From contig CANGCM010000010.1 of assembly GCA_947452535.1 (NCBI GenBank), forward strand, positions 1-46,352: a DNA stretch of 46,352 bases. Direction: 5' to 3'. The position numbers and the translations under genes were made by a program. This DNA comes from Burkholderiaceae bacterium. Lineage in GTDB: Bacteria; Pseudomonadota; Gammaproteobacteria; Burkholderiales; Burkholderiaceae. The notes beneath the pieces are model-generated. The model made no database searches. It saw only the letters and a program-made list of their open reading frames with translations, and was not told the DNA's origin. Below, piece after piece: positions 25,161 through 34,938 of this stretch. The stretch's first letter is position 1. Each line of letters starts with the position of its first letter.

Positions 25161-25811
25161 ATGAAAAACACTTTCTTTCAAGTATGGATATTTTTAATCA
25201 GCCTATTGATTGCGAGCACTGCATTGGCAATTGAAGAACCTAAATATATTGTCTTAGAAAAATCTGAGCCCTTTGAGTTGCGCGCTTATGCTCCCCGTCT
25301 AGTCGCTGAAGTGAAAGTGGATGGCGATTTAGATGCTGCATCTAGCCAAGGATTTCGTTTAATTGCGGCTTATATTTTTGGAAAAAATCAGGTCAGTGAA
25401 AAAATTGCAATGACTGCTCCCGTTGGAATCGAGTCCAGTGATCAAAATAAGAGCGCCAAAATTGCTATGACTGTTCCAGTAGCCATTGAGGGGGCTAAGT
25501 CCTTTGAGGATGCCAGTAATCAATGGACGGTGTCTTTTGTGATGCCCTCAGAGTACACTTTGGCTACTCTGCCTAAACCCCTAAATTCAGAAGTCAAGAT
25601 TAGGGTAGTGCCAGCAGAAAAAAGGGCAGTGATTACGTTTTCTGGTTTTAATAGCGCCGAAAAAGCACAAGCAAAAACTCAGCTTCTGCAAGATTGGATC
25701 AAAATCAAGAATTTGAAGGCTACTGGCGACCCTCAATTTGCGCGCTATAACCCGCCTTGGTCCTTACCGTTCATGCGACGCAACGAGATTCTCATCCAAG
25801 TTCTGGATTAG
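25161..25811 (+). CDS. SOUL-family heme-binding protein, exported
   Basis: A 216-residue protein with a Sec signal peptide (MKNTFFQVWIFLISLLIA, cleavage near STALA) and a SOUL/HBP domain: YIVLEKSEPFELRAYAPRL, KIAMTAPVGIE, KIAMTVPVAIE and the closing RYNPPWSLPFMRRNEI. I chose the ATG at 25161 because AAGGA precedes it and a signal peptide begins there; the frame is open upstream only inside ldcA. Family members bind heme or porphyrin. In a tetrapyrrole-rich cell it may handle stray porphyrins, but the family is also widespread elsewhere. It overlaps the convergent rlmJ by four bases. Confidence 0.9.
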   Translation: MKNTFFQVWIFLISLLIASTALAIEEPKYIVLEKSEPFELRAYAPRLVAEVKVDGDLDAASSQGFRLIAAYIFGKNQVSEKIAMTAPVGIESSDQNKSAKIAMTVPVAIEGAKSFEDASNQWTVSFVMPSEYTLATLPKPLNSEVKIRVVPAEKRAVITFSGFNSAEKAQAKTQLLQDWIKIKNLKATGDPQFARYNPPWSLPFMRRNEILIQVLD

Positions 25812-26674
25812 GCTTCAAAACTCTTCAATATAAATCCAGCGTTCCTGTCCTGACCTAGGGCTTTGACGAGAATGGGTAGACTTTCGGCTAGCTGCTTTTC
25901 TAATGTCCATGGCGGATTGATGATGAACATCCCGCTGGCCTGAAGGCGACGTTCCTTAGGGGCATTCTCAATCCGCAGTTCAGCATGAAGCCAAGAACGT
26001 TTATGCGCTGCAGCAATCTTTTTCATCCGATCGGGCAGTGCAGCAGATTCTCGTCTCGATAGCACTGGATACCAGATTGCATAACACCCGGTGGCAAACC
26101 GATGTAGCGCCTCTTCCATCGCCGTTTCCAGATAACGATAGTCTTGTTTATCTTCGTAGGAAGGATCAATCAAGACCAGTCCACGTCTACTAGGTGGCGG
26201 CACCAATCCTTTCAGTCTTGCAAAACTATCCTCTGCATAAATATCAATTTGCTTTACCTGCTTAAGCTCGCTGATGTTGTGACGTAGGATGTCAATTTCT
26301 TTTGGGTGAAGCTCAAAGAGTTTTAGGCGATCTTGAGGTCTAAGTAAGCGTGCCAAGAGAAAGGGGGAGCCGGGATATGCTGTGATTTGATTTGCGCTGT
26401 TCTCAGCCTGAATACACTGAAGATAATGCGCAATCCCTGGACTTAAAGAATTTGTCTCTGCAAATTTGGACAAGCGATAAATACCTTGATCTGCTTCTTT
26501 GCTTACAGTGGCAAAACCATCTACTAGGCTATAAATACCAGCACCTGCATGGGTATCCACCATCGTAAGTGCGCCTGGCTTTTCTTGGAGATATTCAACT
26601 AAATGAATTAAAACAAGATGCTTCAAAATATCTGCATGACTGCCTGCATGAAAAGCATGGCGATAACTAAACAT
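25808..26674 (-). CDS. rlmJ: 23S rRNA (adenine-N6)-methyltransferase RlmJ
   Basis: A 288-residue SAM-dependent methyltransferase that modifies A2030 of 23S rRNA (E. coli numbering). The start MFSYRHAFHAGSHADILKHL is diagnostic. VDTHAGAGIYSL is the SAM-binding motif and VLIDPSYEDK the catalytic DPxY variant. FIINPPWTLEKQL follows near the C terminus. It is the last gene of a minus-strand envelope operon, two bases after the PAP2 gene, an association that looks accidental for its function. Confidence 0.94.
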   Translation of the reverse strand: MFSYRHAFHAGSHADILKHLVLIHLVEYLQEKPGALTMVDTHAGAGIYSLVDGFATVSKEADQGIYRLSKFAETNSLSPGIAHYLQCIQAENSANQITAYPGSPFLLARLLRPQDRLKLFELHPKEIDILRHNISELKQVKQIDIYAEDSFARLKGLVPPPSRRGLVLIDPSYEDKQDYRYLETAMEEALHRFATGCYAIWYPVLSRRESAALPDRMKKIAAAHKRSWLHAELRIENAPKERRLQASGMFIINPPWTLEKQLAESLPILVKALGQDRNAGFILKSFEA

Positions 26675-26676
26675 CT

Positions 26677-27474
26677 TTAAATAGCCTTTGGTTTTTGAGC
26701 CTTAATAAATAAAGCGAGAGTGATGCTAATTAGTACTGCACAGGCATATTGCAAGGATTGGTTTAATTCCGAGTCTAAGGTCTGCGTGAGCATGACGTAG
26801 ATCGTTCCAAGTCCACCCAGAGCTAGCAAGCGTGGACCTACTTTAATCGGTGATAGTTGCGTCTCAGGAATCAGGCTGACTAGGATGGCGCCAAACATGC
26901 CTGACCACACTCCAATGGCGCAGCCTGCCAGGACATCAGTAAGCCAGTGGGCGCCAAGTGCATTGCGGGAGAGCCCAGCTAAACCTGCCAGAATAAATAC
27001 CCACCAGAGGGATGATCTTTTATCTCTATCGCAAGCAAAGAAGATTCCAGAAGCTACAGCAAAAGCCGTAATTGTGTGACCAGAAGGCATGGCTCGCTGC
27101 AACAGTGGCTCTCCAACAATATAAAAATCCCCTGAAGCAAGAACGCTAGCAGGCCTTGGGAGTGCCAGGAAAGCTTTCATTATTAGGCTTACTATGCCAC
27201 CGAATAATGAGCCTAATAATCCAGCAATCAGTAGTCGAGGGGCTAGCAATAAAAGGGGAAGGCAGATTGCAAAGATGCCCCAGCCATTACCGAGGAAGGT
27301 GAGCCAGGTCCAAAAAGTATCTGGAAGAAGCTGGGTATAGCGATTGATGAATAAAAACGTCGCAGTTTGTAATCCACTGAAGTAAATCGCAATTGCTAAA
27401 CCAAGTGGTAGGAGTGGAATAAACCAGACCCATGGCGATGCGATTGCTACAGCCGATTTATGCTGCTCAGCCAT
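26677..27474 (-). CDS. PAP2-family membrane phosphatase
   Basis: A 265-residue protein with about six helices. The PAP2 active-site motifs appear in order: KAFLALPRP, PSGHTITAF, and SRNALGAHWLTDV, supplying the conserved Lys, Arg, Ser-Gly-His and the catalytic Arg, His and Asp. Substrates of the family include phosphatidic acid, undecaprenyl pyrophosphate and lipid A phosphates. It lies five bases after the heptosyltransferase gene, so an envelope lipid substrate is likely. Confidence 0.9.
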   Translation of the reverse strand: MAEQHKSAVAIASPWVWFIPLLPLGLAIAIYFSGLQTATFLFINRYTQLLPDTFWTWLTFLGNGWGIFAICLPLLLLAPRLLIAGLLGSLFGGIVSLIMKAFLALPRPASVLASGDFYIVGEPLLQRAMPSGHTITAFAVASGIFFACDRDKRSSLWWVFILAGLAGLSRNALGAHWLTDVLAGCAIGVWSGMFGAILVSLIPETQLSPIKVGPRLLALGGLGTIYVMLTQTLDSELNQSLQYACAVLISITLALFIKAQKPKAI

Positions 27475-27479
27475 ACGAA

Positions 27480-28739
27480 TTAACGTGTCCGCTCTTGGTC
27501 AGCTTCATTTAATTGATACACCATTTTTTCTAGCACCTGAGAAACGGTAATAGCTTGCATACAGACGTTGTCATGGCAAGGTGTTTTGCGGTGGTTGGCT
27601 GCGCTGACACAAGGTGAGCACGCTAGATTAGCTGTAATCGCAATCGACTTACCAATCGAGCCATAGAGGGCTGGAGTTTCTGGTCCGAACAATACAACCG
27701 TTCTGAGTGGCGTCACAGCCGAGAAGTGGCCGGGCCCAGAATCATTGGTCACCATGACATCGGACAGGGTGTACAGCGGCGGCAATTCTGCAAAGCTCAC
27801 TTGGCCAGCAAAGTTCAAAGCATTTTTTACATTGGCTACAAGACGAACCTTTTCAACGTAATCAAATTCCGCAGGGGAGCCGGTGATCAAAATCAGATCT
27901 TGAGGGTAACGCTGATTAAGTCCCTGGATTAATTCTGAAAAACGCTGCTGCGCCCAGCGTCTTTGCGGCAATAAATCACTTGCATTTGGATTAACCAAAA
28001 TAAGACGTTGTTTACCTTGAATAAATTCAATCCCCGCATTTGCACTGAGCTTTTCAATCCGCTCGCGCACGTTTATTAATGCTGCGGGATCAATCACTGC
28101 TTGCTCTAAGCGTACCTCAGAATCCGCAATGTGGATTTTGCTAAAAGGCACTTCAATTTCTTTGGCAAATGCAGCGTGAATTAAAGATAGAAAATTTTTC
28201 GTGATATGAATATGCGGGTTGTAATGCACTTTGCGAGTCAGCATAAAACCACGCCATAATCCTTCGCCATGAAAGATGTGATAACCAACGCGATGACGTG
28301 CACCACAGAGGCCAGTCAAGAGGGCAGTGAAACGAGAAAATAATTCCAAATCAATGACCGTATCAATTCGATGCTTACGTGCCACGATTAAAAATTTGAT
28401 CGTATCCTTAATTAAACCGACTAAGCTTGAGGAATCGATCGTGAAAATATTCTCTGGCTTAACGGTGTTCAACAAAGTTAAGCTGGCGCGATTACTCTTA
28501 AAGATGAGGAAAAATAATTCAGCACCACGCGCTTGTGCATTTCGCATGGCGGGGTCAACCAAAATAGCGCTACCCATTTCAGATAACTCAATAAAGAGTA
28601 ATTTACGTGGCGCCTCTCGATTTCGACTAAAGATATTTTTGATGCCATCCATTAGAGCAACTATCGGGCTGGCAACTGCGCAGAGTGGTACACCAACCCA
28701 GTGGTCAATGGCGCGCATAGTGTTGACGCTAATACTCAT
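27480..28739 (-). CDS. Glycosyltransferase family 9 (heptosyltransferase-like)
   Basis: A 419-residue GT-B enzyme of the ADP-heptose:LPS heptosyltransferase type. VIDLELFSRFTALLTGLCG, RHRVGYH, LVNPNASDLLPQRRW and TNDSGPGHFSAVTPLRTVVLFGPETP are family landmarks. The C-terminal segment contains four cysteines (LACSPCVSAANHRKTPCHDNVC), a pattern I have seen in a subset of GT9 proteins. Its exact acceptor sugar is unknown. It sits between a flippase-like gene and a PAP2 phosphatase gene. Confidence 0.88.
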   Translation of the reverse strand: MSISVNTMRAIDHWVGVPLCAVASPIVALMDGIKNIFSRNREAPRKLLFIELSEMGSAILVDPAMRNAQARGAELFFLIFKSNRASLTLLNTVKPENIFTIDSSSLVGLIKDTIKFLIVARKHRIDTVIDLELFSRFTALLTGLCGARHRVGYHIFHGEGLWRGFMLTRKVHYNPHIHITKNFLSLIHAAFAKEIEVPFSKIHIADSEVRLEQAVIDPAALINVRERIEKLSANAGIEFIQGKQRLILVNPNASDLLPQRRWAQQRFSELIQGLNQRYPQDLILITGSPAEFDYVEKVRLVANVKNALNFAGQVSFAELPPLYTLSDVMVTNDSGPGHFSAVTPLRTVVLFGPETPALYGSIGKSIAITANLACSPCVSAANHRKTPCHDNVCMQAITVSQVLEKMVYQLNEADQERTR

Positions 28740-28757
28740 AGTGGGACTTTAAAAGAA

Positions 28758-29801
28758 TTATTTCCGTTTTAATAAAAAGTAAGCGCCAGGTAGTACCGAT
28801 AACACAGTGATAGCACCGTAACTGATAGATGCCAAAACGGTCATCGATGGGTTGACGCCCCACAATGCCAGCACAGACGAGAGCGTGGCCTCCCGCAAAC
28901 CCCAACCAGAGATGCTGATGGGTAGCATTAGCAACAGGCTGAGTGCAGGTAAGCCAATCATCAGCGCTTCAATAGGAGCATCTACTCCATAGGCTTTTAG
29001 ACAGAACAAGAGCGTCAGAATCGTCAGGGCATGAATGCCAATCGCAAATGCAGCTTGAGCCAGATTCATGGGCCAGGAAAAGGCTAGCTTGATACCAGGC
29101 ATGGCATGATTCATGTGGAGGCGATCCAGTAGCTTTTGCAAGAGATCGCAAGAGGGACCCCAGGCTAAAATGAACGCAATCAGTAAGCCTGCAAAGATCA
29201 TGATCCCGCTGACGGCATAACCCAGATCTTGACCCCAGGTAGCCAAAGTGACGCCACCCAAAATAAGACCGATGCCGCCCAATAGGTTGTTGCCCGCTAA
29301 ACCAAGCAAGCGATCTACCAAGACCATCGAAAAACTCAAACGCAGTTTTGGGTTTGCATGTTCTAGGTCAAGTGAATGATGAAGCTCAGCATCCAACTCT
29401 TTGGCTGCAGTCAAGTTGCCACTGCTATTGAGGTGAGTGGCAGTAATGGCACGATAACTATCGCCACCAAGAGTGCTGGGTAATCCTTGGTTAATGAGAC
29501 CGCCAGCAAAATACAGTGCGATAAAGTTTTTAAGGCTTCCCTGAAAACCGACTTTGCGCATCAGAAATCCCCAGCGCAGTCCGCCACAAATAAAGGCGCT
29601 CAACATCGTCAAGCCGGCAGCTAAAAACCACCAAGGCTGCATTTGAATCTGAGAATCGAGCAGGGTGTGCCAATCAATTCCACTAGTCGCTTTCCAAAGT
29701 AAGGCAAGGGATAGCAAAATACGAATGGTTGGCCAAGCCCGCTTGAGGACTGCTTTCCATCCAGATGTGGCTTTTGGGATGGCTTGGGGTTGTGAACTCA
29801 T
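28758..29801 (-). CDS. Lysylphosphatidylglycerol synthase-like (UPF0104) membrane protein
   Basis: A 347-residue protein with about eight helices of the family that includes the flippase part of MprF. FIALYFAGGLINQGLPSTLGGDSYRA is the signature region, and ISISGWGLREATLSSVLALWGV the conserved C-terminal region. The aminoacyl-transferase domain of MprF is absent, so lipid transport or flipping is more likely than lysylation. It lies 18 bases before the GT9 gene in a minus-strand envelope operon, which suggests handling of a lipid-linked sugar. Confidence 0.87.
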   Translation of the reverse strand: MSSQPQAIPKATSGWKAVLKRAWPTIRILLSLALLWKATSGIDWHTLLDSQIQMQPWWFLAAGLTMLSAFICGGLRWGFLMRKVGFQGSLKNFIALYFAGGLINQGLPSTLGGDSYRAITATHLNSSGNLTAAKELDAELHHSLDLEHANPKLRLSFSMVLVDRLLGLAGNNLLGGIGLILGGVTLATWGQDLGYAVSGIMIFAGLLIAFILAWGPSCDLLQKLLDRLHMNHAMPGIKLAFSWPMNLAQAAFAIGIHALTILTLLFCLKAYGVDAPIEALMIGLPALSLLLMLPISISGWGLREATLSSVLALWGVNPSMTVLASISYGAITVLSVLPGAYFLLKRK

Positions 29802-29861
29802 AGGCGTAAGGATAATGCCTTGGGCACTACAGGGTCCTGAAAGTGCCTTGAATTCCCAGAA

Positions 29862-31376
29862 TTAACGGGTTGCACCAGTATCTTGCCAGTTGCGGCAGAG
29901 GCTGTATTCAAATCTAGATAAGATCCGCCCAAATCGGATGATTTCTAGGCTATCCAAAGGATCGCACTGCTCAAAAGCCAAATTACCCCCTATTGGCGGA
30001 TTAAATGTCATTCCTGACCAGTTAATCAGTATGGCGCTCGAGCCCTCGGGTAATTGCCCAAACCAGAGATCAAATTGATCCCGTCGTTGATCCAAAACAA
30101 AGACGGGCACGGGGCTGGCATACCAAGCGGCCCGACTAGCGAGTGTCCAGTTTTGGACTGCAATACCATTTACCTTGGTTTCTTGAGTTAATTGAGCTGC
30201 TTTCTGACCGGCCAGTTTCCATCCATAGAGATCCGCGATGGGGTTAGATTTAATCGCCGCGGTACTGATCCCGCCGGCTAAAACAAAGCCAAAGCCCAGT
30301 AAGCAAATGAGAAGCTGCCCAATCAGCAAAAGACGAATCGCTTTGCGGTGTTGCGTGGCCCAGGCCTTGGCTAAGCCAATACCTGCAAAAGGCGCCAAGC
30401 AAAACCAGGCGGGGGTAGTCCAGTGTGGCAGGCTGCCACCACCCGATAGTGAGGCAAAAATAGCGAAGGGGATCACAAAGAAACTCAGTAAGGCAATGAG
30501 TATGAGTTTCTGATGATGGAGGCAATGCTTGAGAAATAGATAGCTGCCTAAAAGTAATAGTGGCCCAAAGCACGCAATCTGAATACCAATAAAAGCAGCA
30601 ACTCTGCGCCATGCCCAAGTGCCACCACTGCCATGGGCAATTTGATATCTAAACGAGATCCAGTCATTGATCCAGTTCCAGTAGAGCACCGGACTAATGA
30701 TAAGCAAGGCGATTACCAAGGCTAACCAGAAGCCCGCTTTTGTGACCCATGCTTTTTTGGGAGATGCTAAAAAAACGAAGAGTATGGCAAACGCGGTAAA
30801 TACAGCGGTGTACTTACTAAGACCTGCTAAGCCCAGCAGCAAGCCAGTGATCACCCAATCGGCCATTGAAAAAGCATCCTTGCGGGTCCAGCGCAAAGCC
30901 ATTAGCATCAGTCCCAAGCTCAGAGGGGTTAGTAGAGTGTCGGGTAGAAGTCCAATTGCTAAAACATGAGGTAGTGGTGCTGCGATCATGACTAAAACAG
31001 CCATGAGGCCGCATAAGTTAGCGGAAGGTAGTGCGGTCGTTAAATACCCTGCACTTTGTCCTTGCCTTCCTTGGCGTCCTTGTATTAAGCGATGGATTTC
31101 AAGCGTGACTTGATATACCAAGAAAGCAGAGAGCGCCCAGAGTAATTCTGGAATCAGGCGAATGATGCCTTCGGATGATGTCAGAGAAACCAGTGGCCAC
31201 TGTATCCAGCCCACCAATGGCGGATGATCAAAATAACTCCAAGCTAGGTGTTTTGCATATAAGACGTAATGGGCTTCATCCACAGAAAATTCAACTGCGA
31301 AGCCGAGGGCAAAATGCACTATCGTAGTAATACAGATGCTTATGACAGCCCAGCTTGAAGGTGATTGATGGCGCAT
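29862..31376 (-). CDS. GT39/ArnT-like glycosyltransferase
   Basis: A 504-residue membrane protein with about ten helices. The first periplasmic loop has SVDEAHYVLYAKHLAWSYF followed by DHPPLVGW, the acidic and aromatic pattern of polyprenyl-phosphate-sugar transferases related to ArnT and PMT. GLLLGLAGLSKYTAVF is also typical. These enzymes move a sugar from a polyprenyl carrier to lipid A, proteins or other acceptors. It is the first gene of the minus-strand envelope operon, with only 48 bases separating it from the divergent DUF3047 lipoprotein gene. Confidence 0.88.
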   Translation of the reverse strand: MRHQSPSSWAVISICITTIVHFALGFAVEFSVDEAHYVLYAKHLAWSYFDHPPLVGWIQWPLVSLTSSEGIIRLIPELLWALSAFLVYQVTLEIHRLIQGRQGRQGQSAGYLTTALPSANLCGLMAVLVMIAAPLPHVLAIGLLPDTLLTPLSLGLMLMALRWTRKDAFSMADWVITGLLLGLAGLSKYTAVFTAFAILFVFLASPKKAWVTKAGFWLALVIALLIISPVLYWNWINDWISFRYQIAHGSGGTWAWRRVAAFIGIQIACFGPLLLLGSYLFLKHCLHHQKLILIALLSFFVIPFAIFASLSGGGSLPHWTTPAWFCLAPFAGIGLAKAWATQHRKAIRLLLIGQLLICLLGFGFVLAGGISTAAIKSNPIADLYGWKLAGQKAAQLTQETKVNGIAVQNWTLASRAAWYASPVPVFVLDQRRDQFDLWFGQLPEGSSAILINWSGMTFNPPIGGNLAFEQCDPLDSLEIIRFGRILSRFEYSLCRNWQDTGATR

Positions 31377-31424
31377 GTAATGATTTTAGACTTACTCACC
31401 CCATTATTTGGGACAATCCAGCCT

Positions 31425-32231
31425 ATGCCGAAAAGAATTTCACTAAAAAGTCTTTTACTAATAAGTGCAACGGCCTTTTTTTTGGCGGGTTGCGCTGTCT
31501 TTACTGGTAACCCTGTCGAAAACGAGGCTGGACAGGCATTGAGCATCGATCAATTACCTGCCCAAGAGGATCTACCGAAATTCTCTCTTCAGAAATCTCG
31601 GGATGGCATGCCGGAGGGCTGGAGTTTCTATCGGATAGCGCCTTATAAGAAAAACACGATTTACCGCCTTGAGAACTATCAAGGGCGCACTGTGCTCTCC
31701 GCTAATTCTAAAACTTCAGCTTCAGGTCTGGCAGTAAAACTGCGTCCACGCTCGGCGCAAAACTTATGGCTTCAGTGGGAATGGAAAGCAGTGGGAGCAA
31801 TGCCGCAAGCTGACAATGCCGATAGTCAACATGATGATGCGCCATTGCGACTGCTGGTGGCTTTTGATGGCAATAAATCAAAACTACCCCTTAAAGAAAA
31901 GCTCACCTTTGAGATGGCTCATTTAATTAGTGGTCAAGAGATGCCTTATGCCACAGTGATGTATATCTGGTCAGGTAAGAGTGCGCCTAATACTGTTTTG
32001 AGTAATGCACATACCTCTCGAGTAAAAATGATTGTGGTGGATTCTGGTTCGAATAACTTGGGTGAGTGGCGTAAGCATGAGCGTGATCTTGTGGCAGATT
32101 ACAAATTAGCCTATGGAGAGGTTCCGGGTAATGTGATCGGTATCGCATTGCTGACCGATACGGATAACACCAAATCAGAAGTGCGAGCCCTCTATGGTGA
32201 TATCGAGTTATTGCGCAAGAATATCAAGTAA
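31425..32231 (+). CDS. DUF3047 lipoprotein
   Basis: A 268-residue protein starting MPKRISLKSLLLISATAFF and continuing to the lipobox LAGC, so it is probably a lipoprotein. The DUF3047 domain covers most of the rest: WSFYRIAPYKKNTIYRL, LWLQWEWKAVG, DDAPLRLLVAFDGNK, and VIGIALLTDTDNT. An upstream in-frame start at 31365 would place extra residues before the signal and overlap the divergent gene, so it is not chosen. No function is known for the family. It converges on copA. Confidence 0.85.
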   Translation: MPKRISLKSLLLISATAFFLAGCAVFTGNPVENEAGQALSIDQLPAQEDLPKFSLQKSRDGMPEGWSFYRIAPYKKNTIYRLENYQGRTVLSANSKTSASGLAVKLRPRSAQNLWLQWEWKAVGAMPQADNADSQHDDAPLRLLVAFDGNKSKLPLKEKLTFEMAHLISGQEMPYATVMYIWSGKSAPNTVLSNAHTSRVKMIVVDSGSNNLGEWRKHERDLVADYKLAYGEVPGNVIGIALLTDTDNTKSEVRALYGDIELLRKNIK

Positions 32232-32248
32232 GGCTGTAAAGTATGTGA

Positions 32249-34561
32249 CTAGCGATGGCTCGGTCGCCAGCGCTTTAAGAGTAGGGCATTGCTCAATACG
32301 CAGAAGCTCGAGAGTGCCATTGCACTGCCTGCCAGCATGGGCGATAAATAACCCAGTGCTGCTAACGGTATCCCAATAGTATTAAATCCAAATGCCCAAA
32401 ATAAATTTTGACGAATCTTATTCCAAGTTTTCTTGGATACATCGATTGCATCGGCTACCAAAGTAGGATCACCACGCATCAGGGTAATGCCAGCGGCTTG
32501 CATGGCAGCGTCGGTTCCGGTGGACATCGCCATACCCACATCTGCCATCGCTAAGGCGGGTGCATCGTTTACGCCATCCCCCACCATAGCTACAAATTGT
32601 TGATGACCCTCCAATGTACTTTGTAATTTCTGAATAATTTCTGCTTTATTACCAGGGAGAATTTGTGCAAAGACTTCATCAATACCAATGGTTTTACCTA
32701 CGCGAGTAGCGGCTGCTTCATTATCACCAGACAGCATCACCGTCCGAATGTGTAATCCATGAAGTGCATCAATTGCTGCTTGAGCATTCGGTTTGAGCTC
32801 GTCCCCAAAAGCAATGACTGCAATTGGCTTCAGTGTCTCTGTACCGCCCGAACCTGCATTGATCAGTACAGAAACGGTTTGACCTTGATCAAAACAGGCC
32901 TGCGATTTTTGTAAAATAGCGTTGTATTGAGTTTCATCTTTTAAAGAGGCCACGCTTTGTAAGCGCAAAGTCAGACCTGTAAAAGGACCGGCGCTTGGAA
33001 TGCCTTCAATACCAATACCGGGCAGTGCCTTGCTGGCAGATACTGCAATCGGTGAAACATTTTTTTCTTTAGCTGAATCTAATAGCGCCTTTGCTAAGGG
33101 ATGCTCACTACCGAATTGCAAGCCGGCAGCAGTAGCGAGTATTTGATCTACCTCAAGTAAAGATGAATTTGAAGGAGTTGAGAAGGGCAGCAAGTCCAGC
33201 ATGCGCGGCTTACCCATGGTCAATGTCCCCGTCTTATCAAACGCAACGATATTGAGTTTGTGCGCCAGCTCTAATACTTGCGGATCCTTAATCAAAATCC
33301 CAAAGCGTGCAGCTACGCCAGTGCCGGCCATAATCGCGGCAGGGGTTGCTAAGCCGAGCGCACAAGGGCAGGCAATGACTAGAACGGATACAGCGCGCAA
33401 GATCGCAATAGAGCTTGAGTCGAGGTAAATCCAATTACCGATGCCGGTCATGATCGCCAGAACAATAACAGTGGGTACGAAGACCGCGCTAACTTGGTCA
33501 ACGAGTTTTTGTATAGGTGCCTTTTGAGTTTGCGCATCCTCAACTAAGCTGATGATCTGCGAGAGCACGCTCTCCACTCCAACGGCCTGCGCCCTTATTA
33601 CGAGAACGCCTTCACCATTTAAAGCGCCCCCGATGACTGTAGAGCCAACCTTCTTTTTGACGGGTTCACTCTCTCCAGTGAGCAGGGATTCATCCACATG
33701 ACTGGCCCCCAAAATAATCAGGCCATCCACCGGAATGCGTTCACCAGGCAGCACAAAGACTCTATCGCCGGGAAGGACTTGATCCAAAGGTAAGTCGCGA
33801 TATTGGTCTGCGCCCACAGCAGTATTACCTTGGAGTTCAAAGTCAAAATTAAGTACCTTGGCATGCTCGGGCCAGAGTTTTTGTAGGGCGCGAATCGCTT
33901 CGCTAGTTTGTTGTTTGGCACGAGCCTCTAACCATTTACCTAATAAGACCATGCAAATGATGACGGCCGAACCCTCAAAGTAAAGTTCATGCGCATGGTT
34001 ATCTGCATGGATGGGGGTCAGCAAGAGATAGAGACTGAGTCCATAGGCAGCACTGGTGCCTAGGGCTACCAGCAAGTCCATGTTGCCAGTTCCAGCCCTT
34101 AAGGATTTGTAGCCAGCTTCATAAAAACGCCATCCCAATACGAATTGCACGGGAGTAGCTAAAGCCAATTGCCACCAACCTGATAAAGACCAATGAATGC
34201 CAAAAGGCATGAAGAACATCGGTAAAAATAGGGGGGCAGACAGACTAAAGCTAAGAATGACGCGACCTAAGCCATCCGCAGCCCAAAATGACTTGGGGAT
34301 ATTCTGATTCAGATTGCCGCGAGCGGAGCTTTCTTGAGCTTCATAACCGGTCTTTTTAACTCGGCTAATAATGTCAGAAAGGCTAGTTGAGCCTGTCTTA
34401 ATGCGAATTTTGGCCTGTTCAGTGGCCAAATTGACGCTTGCAGCCTCAACTCCCGGGATCTGGTTTAAAGCCTTCTCCACTCGACTCACGCAAGATGCGC
34501 AGGTCATTCCACCGATATCTAGAGTGAAAAACTCGGAATTGATCGTATCTTTAGTGCCCAT
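32249..34561 (-). CDS. copA: Copper-exporting P-type ATPase
   Basis: A 770-residue P1B-type ATPase. One N-terminal heavy-metal domain carries GMTCASC (cysteines 21 and 24). The CPCALGLATPA motif in the sixth helix forms the transport site, DKTGTLTMG holds the phosphorylated aspartate, LTGESEPV is the actuator loop, and VGDGVNDAPALAMADVGMAM the hinge. CPC with these neighbours indicates Cu(I) export. The divergent chaperone gene starts 73 bases away. No clear Shine-Dalgarno element precedes the start. Confidence 0.95.
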   Translation of the reverse strand: MGTKDTINSEFFTLDIGGMTCASCVSRVEKALNQIPGVEAASVNLATEQAKIRIKTGSTSLSDIISRVKKTGYEAQESSARGNLNQNIPKSFWAADGLGRVILSFSLSAPLFLPMFFMPFGIHWSLSGWWQLALATPVQFVLGWRFYEAGYKSLRAGTGNMDLLVALGTSAAYGLSLYLLLTPIHADNHAHELYFEGSAVIICMVLLGKWLEARAKQQTSEAIRALQKLWPEHAKVLNFDFELQGNTAVGADQYRDLPLDQVLPGDRVFVLPGERIPVDGLIILGASHVDESLLTGESEPVKKKVGSTVIGGALNGEGVLVIRAQAVGVESVLSQIISLVEDAQTQKAPIQKLVDQVSAVFVPTVIVLAIMTGIGNWIYLDSSSIAILRAVSVLVIACPCALGLATPAAIMAGTGVAARFGILIKDPQVLELAHKLNIVAFDKTGTLTMGKPRMLDLLPFSTPSNSSLLEVDQILATAAGLQFGSEHPLAKALLDSAKEKNVSPIAVSASKALPGIGIEGIPSAGPFTGLTLRLQSVASLKDETQYNAILQKSQACFDQGQTVSVLINAGSGGTETLKPIAVIAFGDELKPNAQAAIDALHGLHIRTVMLSGDNEAAATRVGKTIGIDEVFAQILPGNKAEIIQKLQSTLEGHQQFVAMVGDGVNDAPALAMADVGMAMSTGTDAAMQAAGITLMRGDPTLVADAIDVSKKTWNKIRQNLFWAFGFNTIGIPLAALGYLSPMLAGSAMALSSFCVLSNALLLKRWRPSHR

Positions 34562-34634
34562 GTAGAAGATAATCTACTTTAAGGTGAAAAAATGCCATCA
34601 AGTTTGGTATTTTCAGGGTTTAGAAGGGGTTCTG

Positions 34635-34829
34635 ATGTTTACTCTCAAGGTCTCAGGCATGACTTGTGGTGGCTGTATTAATGCGGTGACTCGTGCCATT
34701 CAGGCACAAGACCCGCAGGCTCAGGTGCAGGCGGACTTAGAAACCCAGATAGTGAGCCTAGAAACCAGCTTATCCCCAGAGTTGGTTGCAAAGCTGATCA
34801 CGGATGCAGGGTTTCCTGTTGCTCAATAA
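34635..34829 (+). CDS. copZ: Copper chaperone (CopZ-like, HMA domain)
   Basis: A 64-residue ferredoxin-fold metal chaperone: MFTLKVSGMTCGGCINAVTR carries the Cu(I)-binding MTCGGC pair. I chose the ATG at 34635, preceded by GAAGGGG, over an earlier start at 34584, because the family begins at this point. It is divergent from copA, a common arrangement for a copper efflux module. The 73-base intergenic region has a weak dyad but no convincing CueR operator. Confidence 0.9.
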   Translation: MFTLKVSGMTCGGCINAVTRAIQAQDPQAQVQADLETQIVSLETSLSPELVAKLITDAGFPVAQ

Positions 34830-34938
34830 CCCTAAATTCTGTTTTAGCAATTTTTTGCATGTGCGGTTAATCTACGCACTATTCAAATAAACAAGATTGG
34901 GCATCCTTTGATAGGGCTGTTCTTCATAGGAGAGAGTT

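Noticed and set aside
34562..34634. CueR-type operator between copA and the copper chaperone gene
   Set aside because: Only a loose dyad (TGCCA and TTGGTA) is present, with no recognisable CueR consensus or spaced promoter elements.
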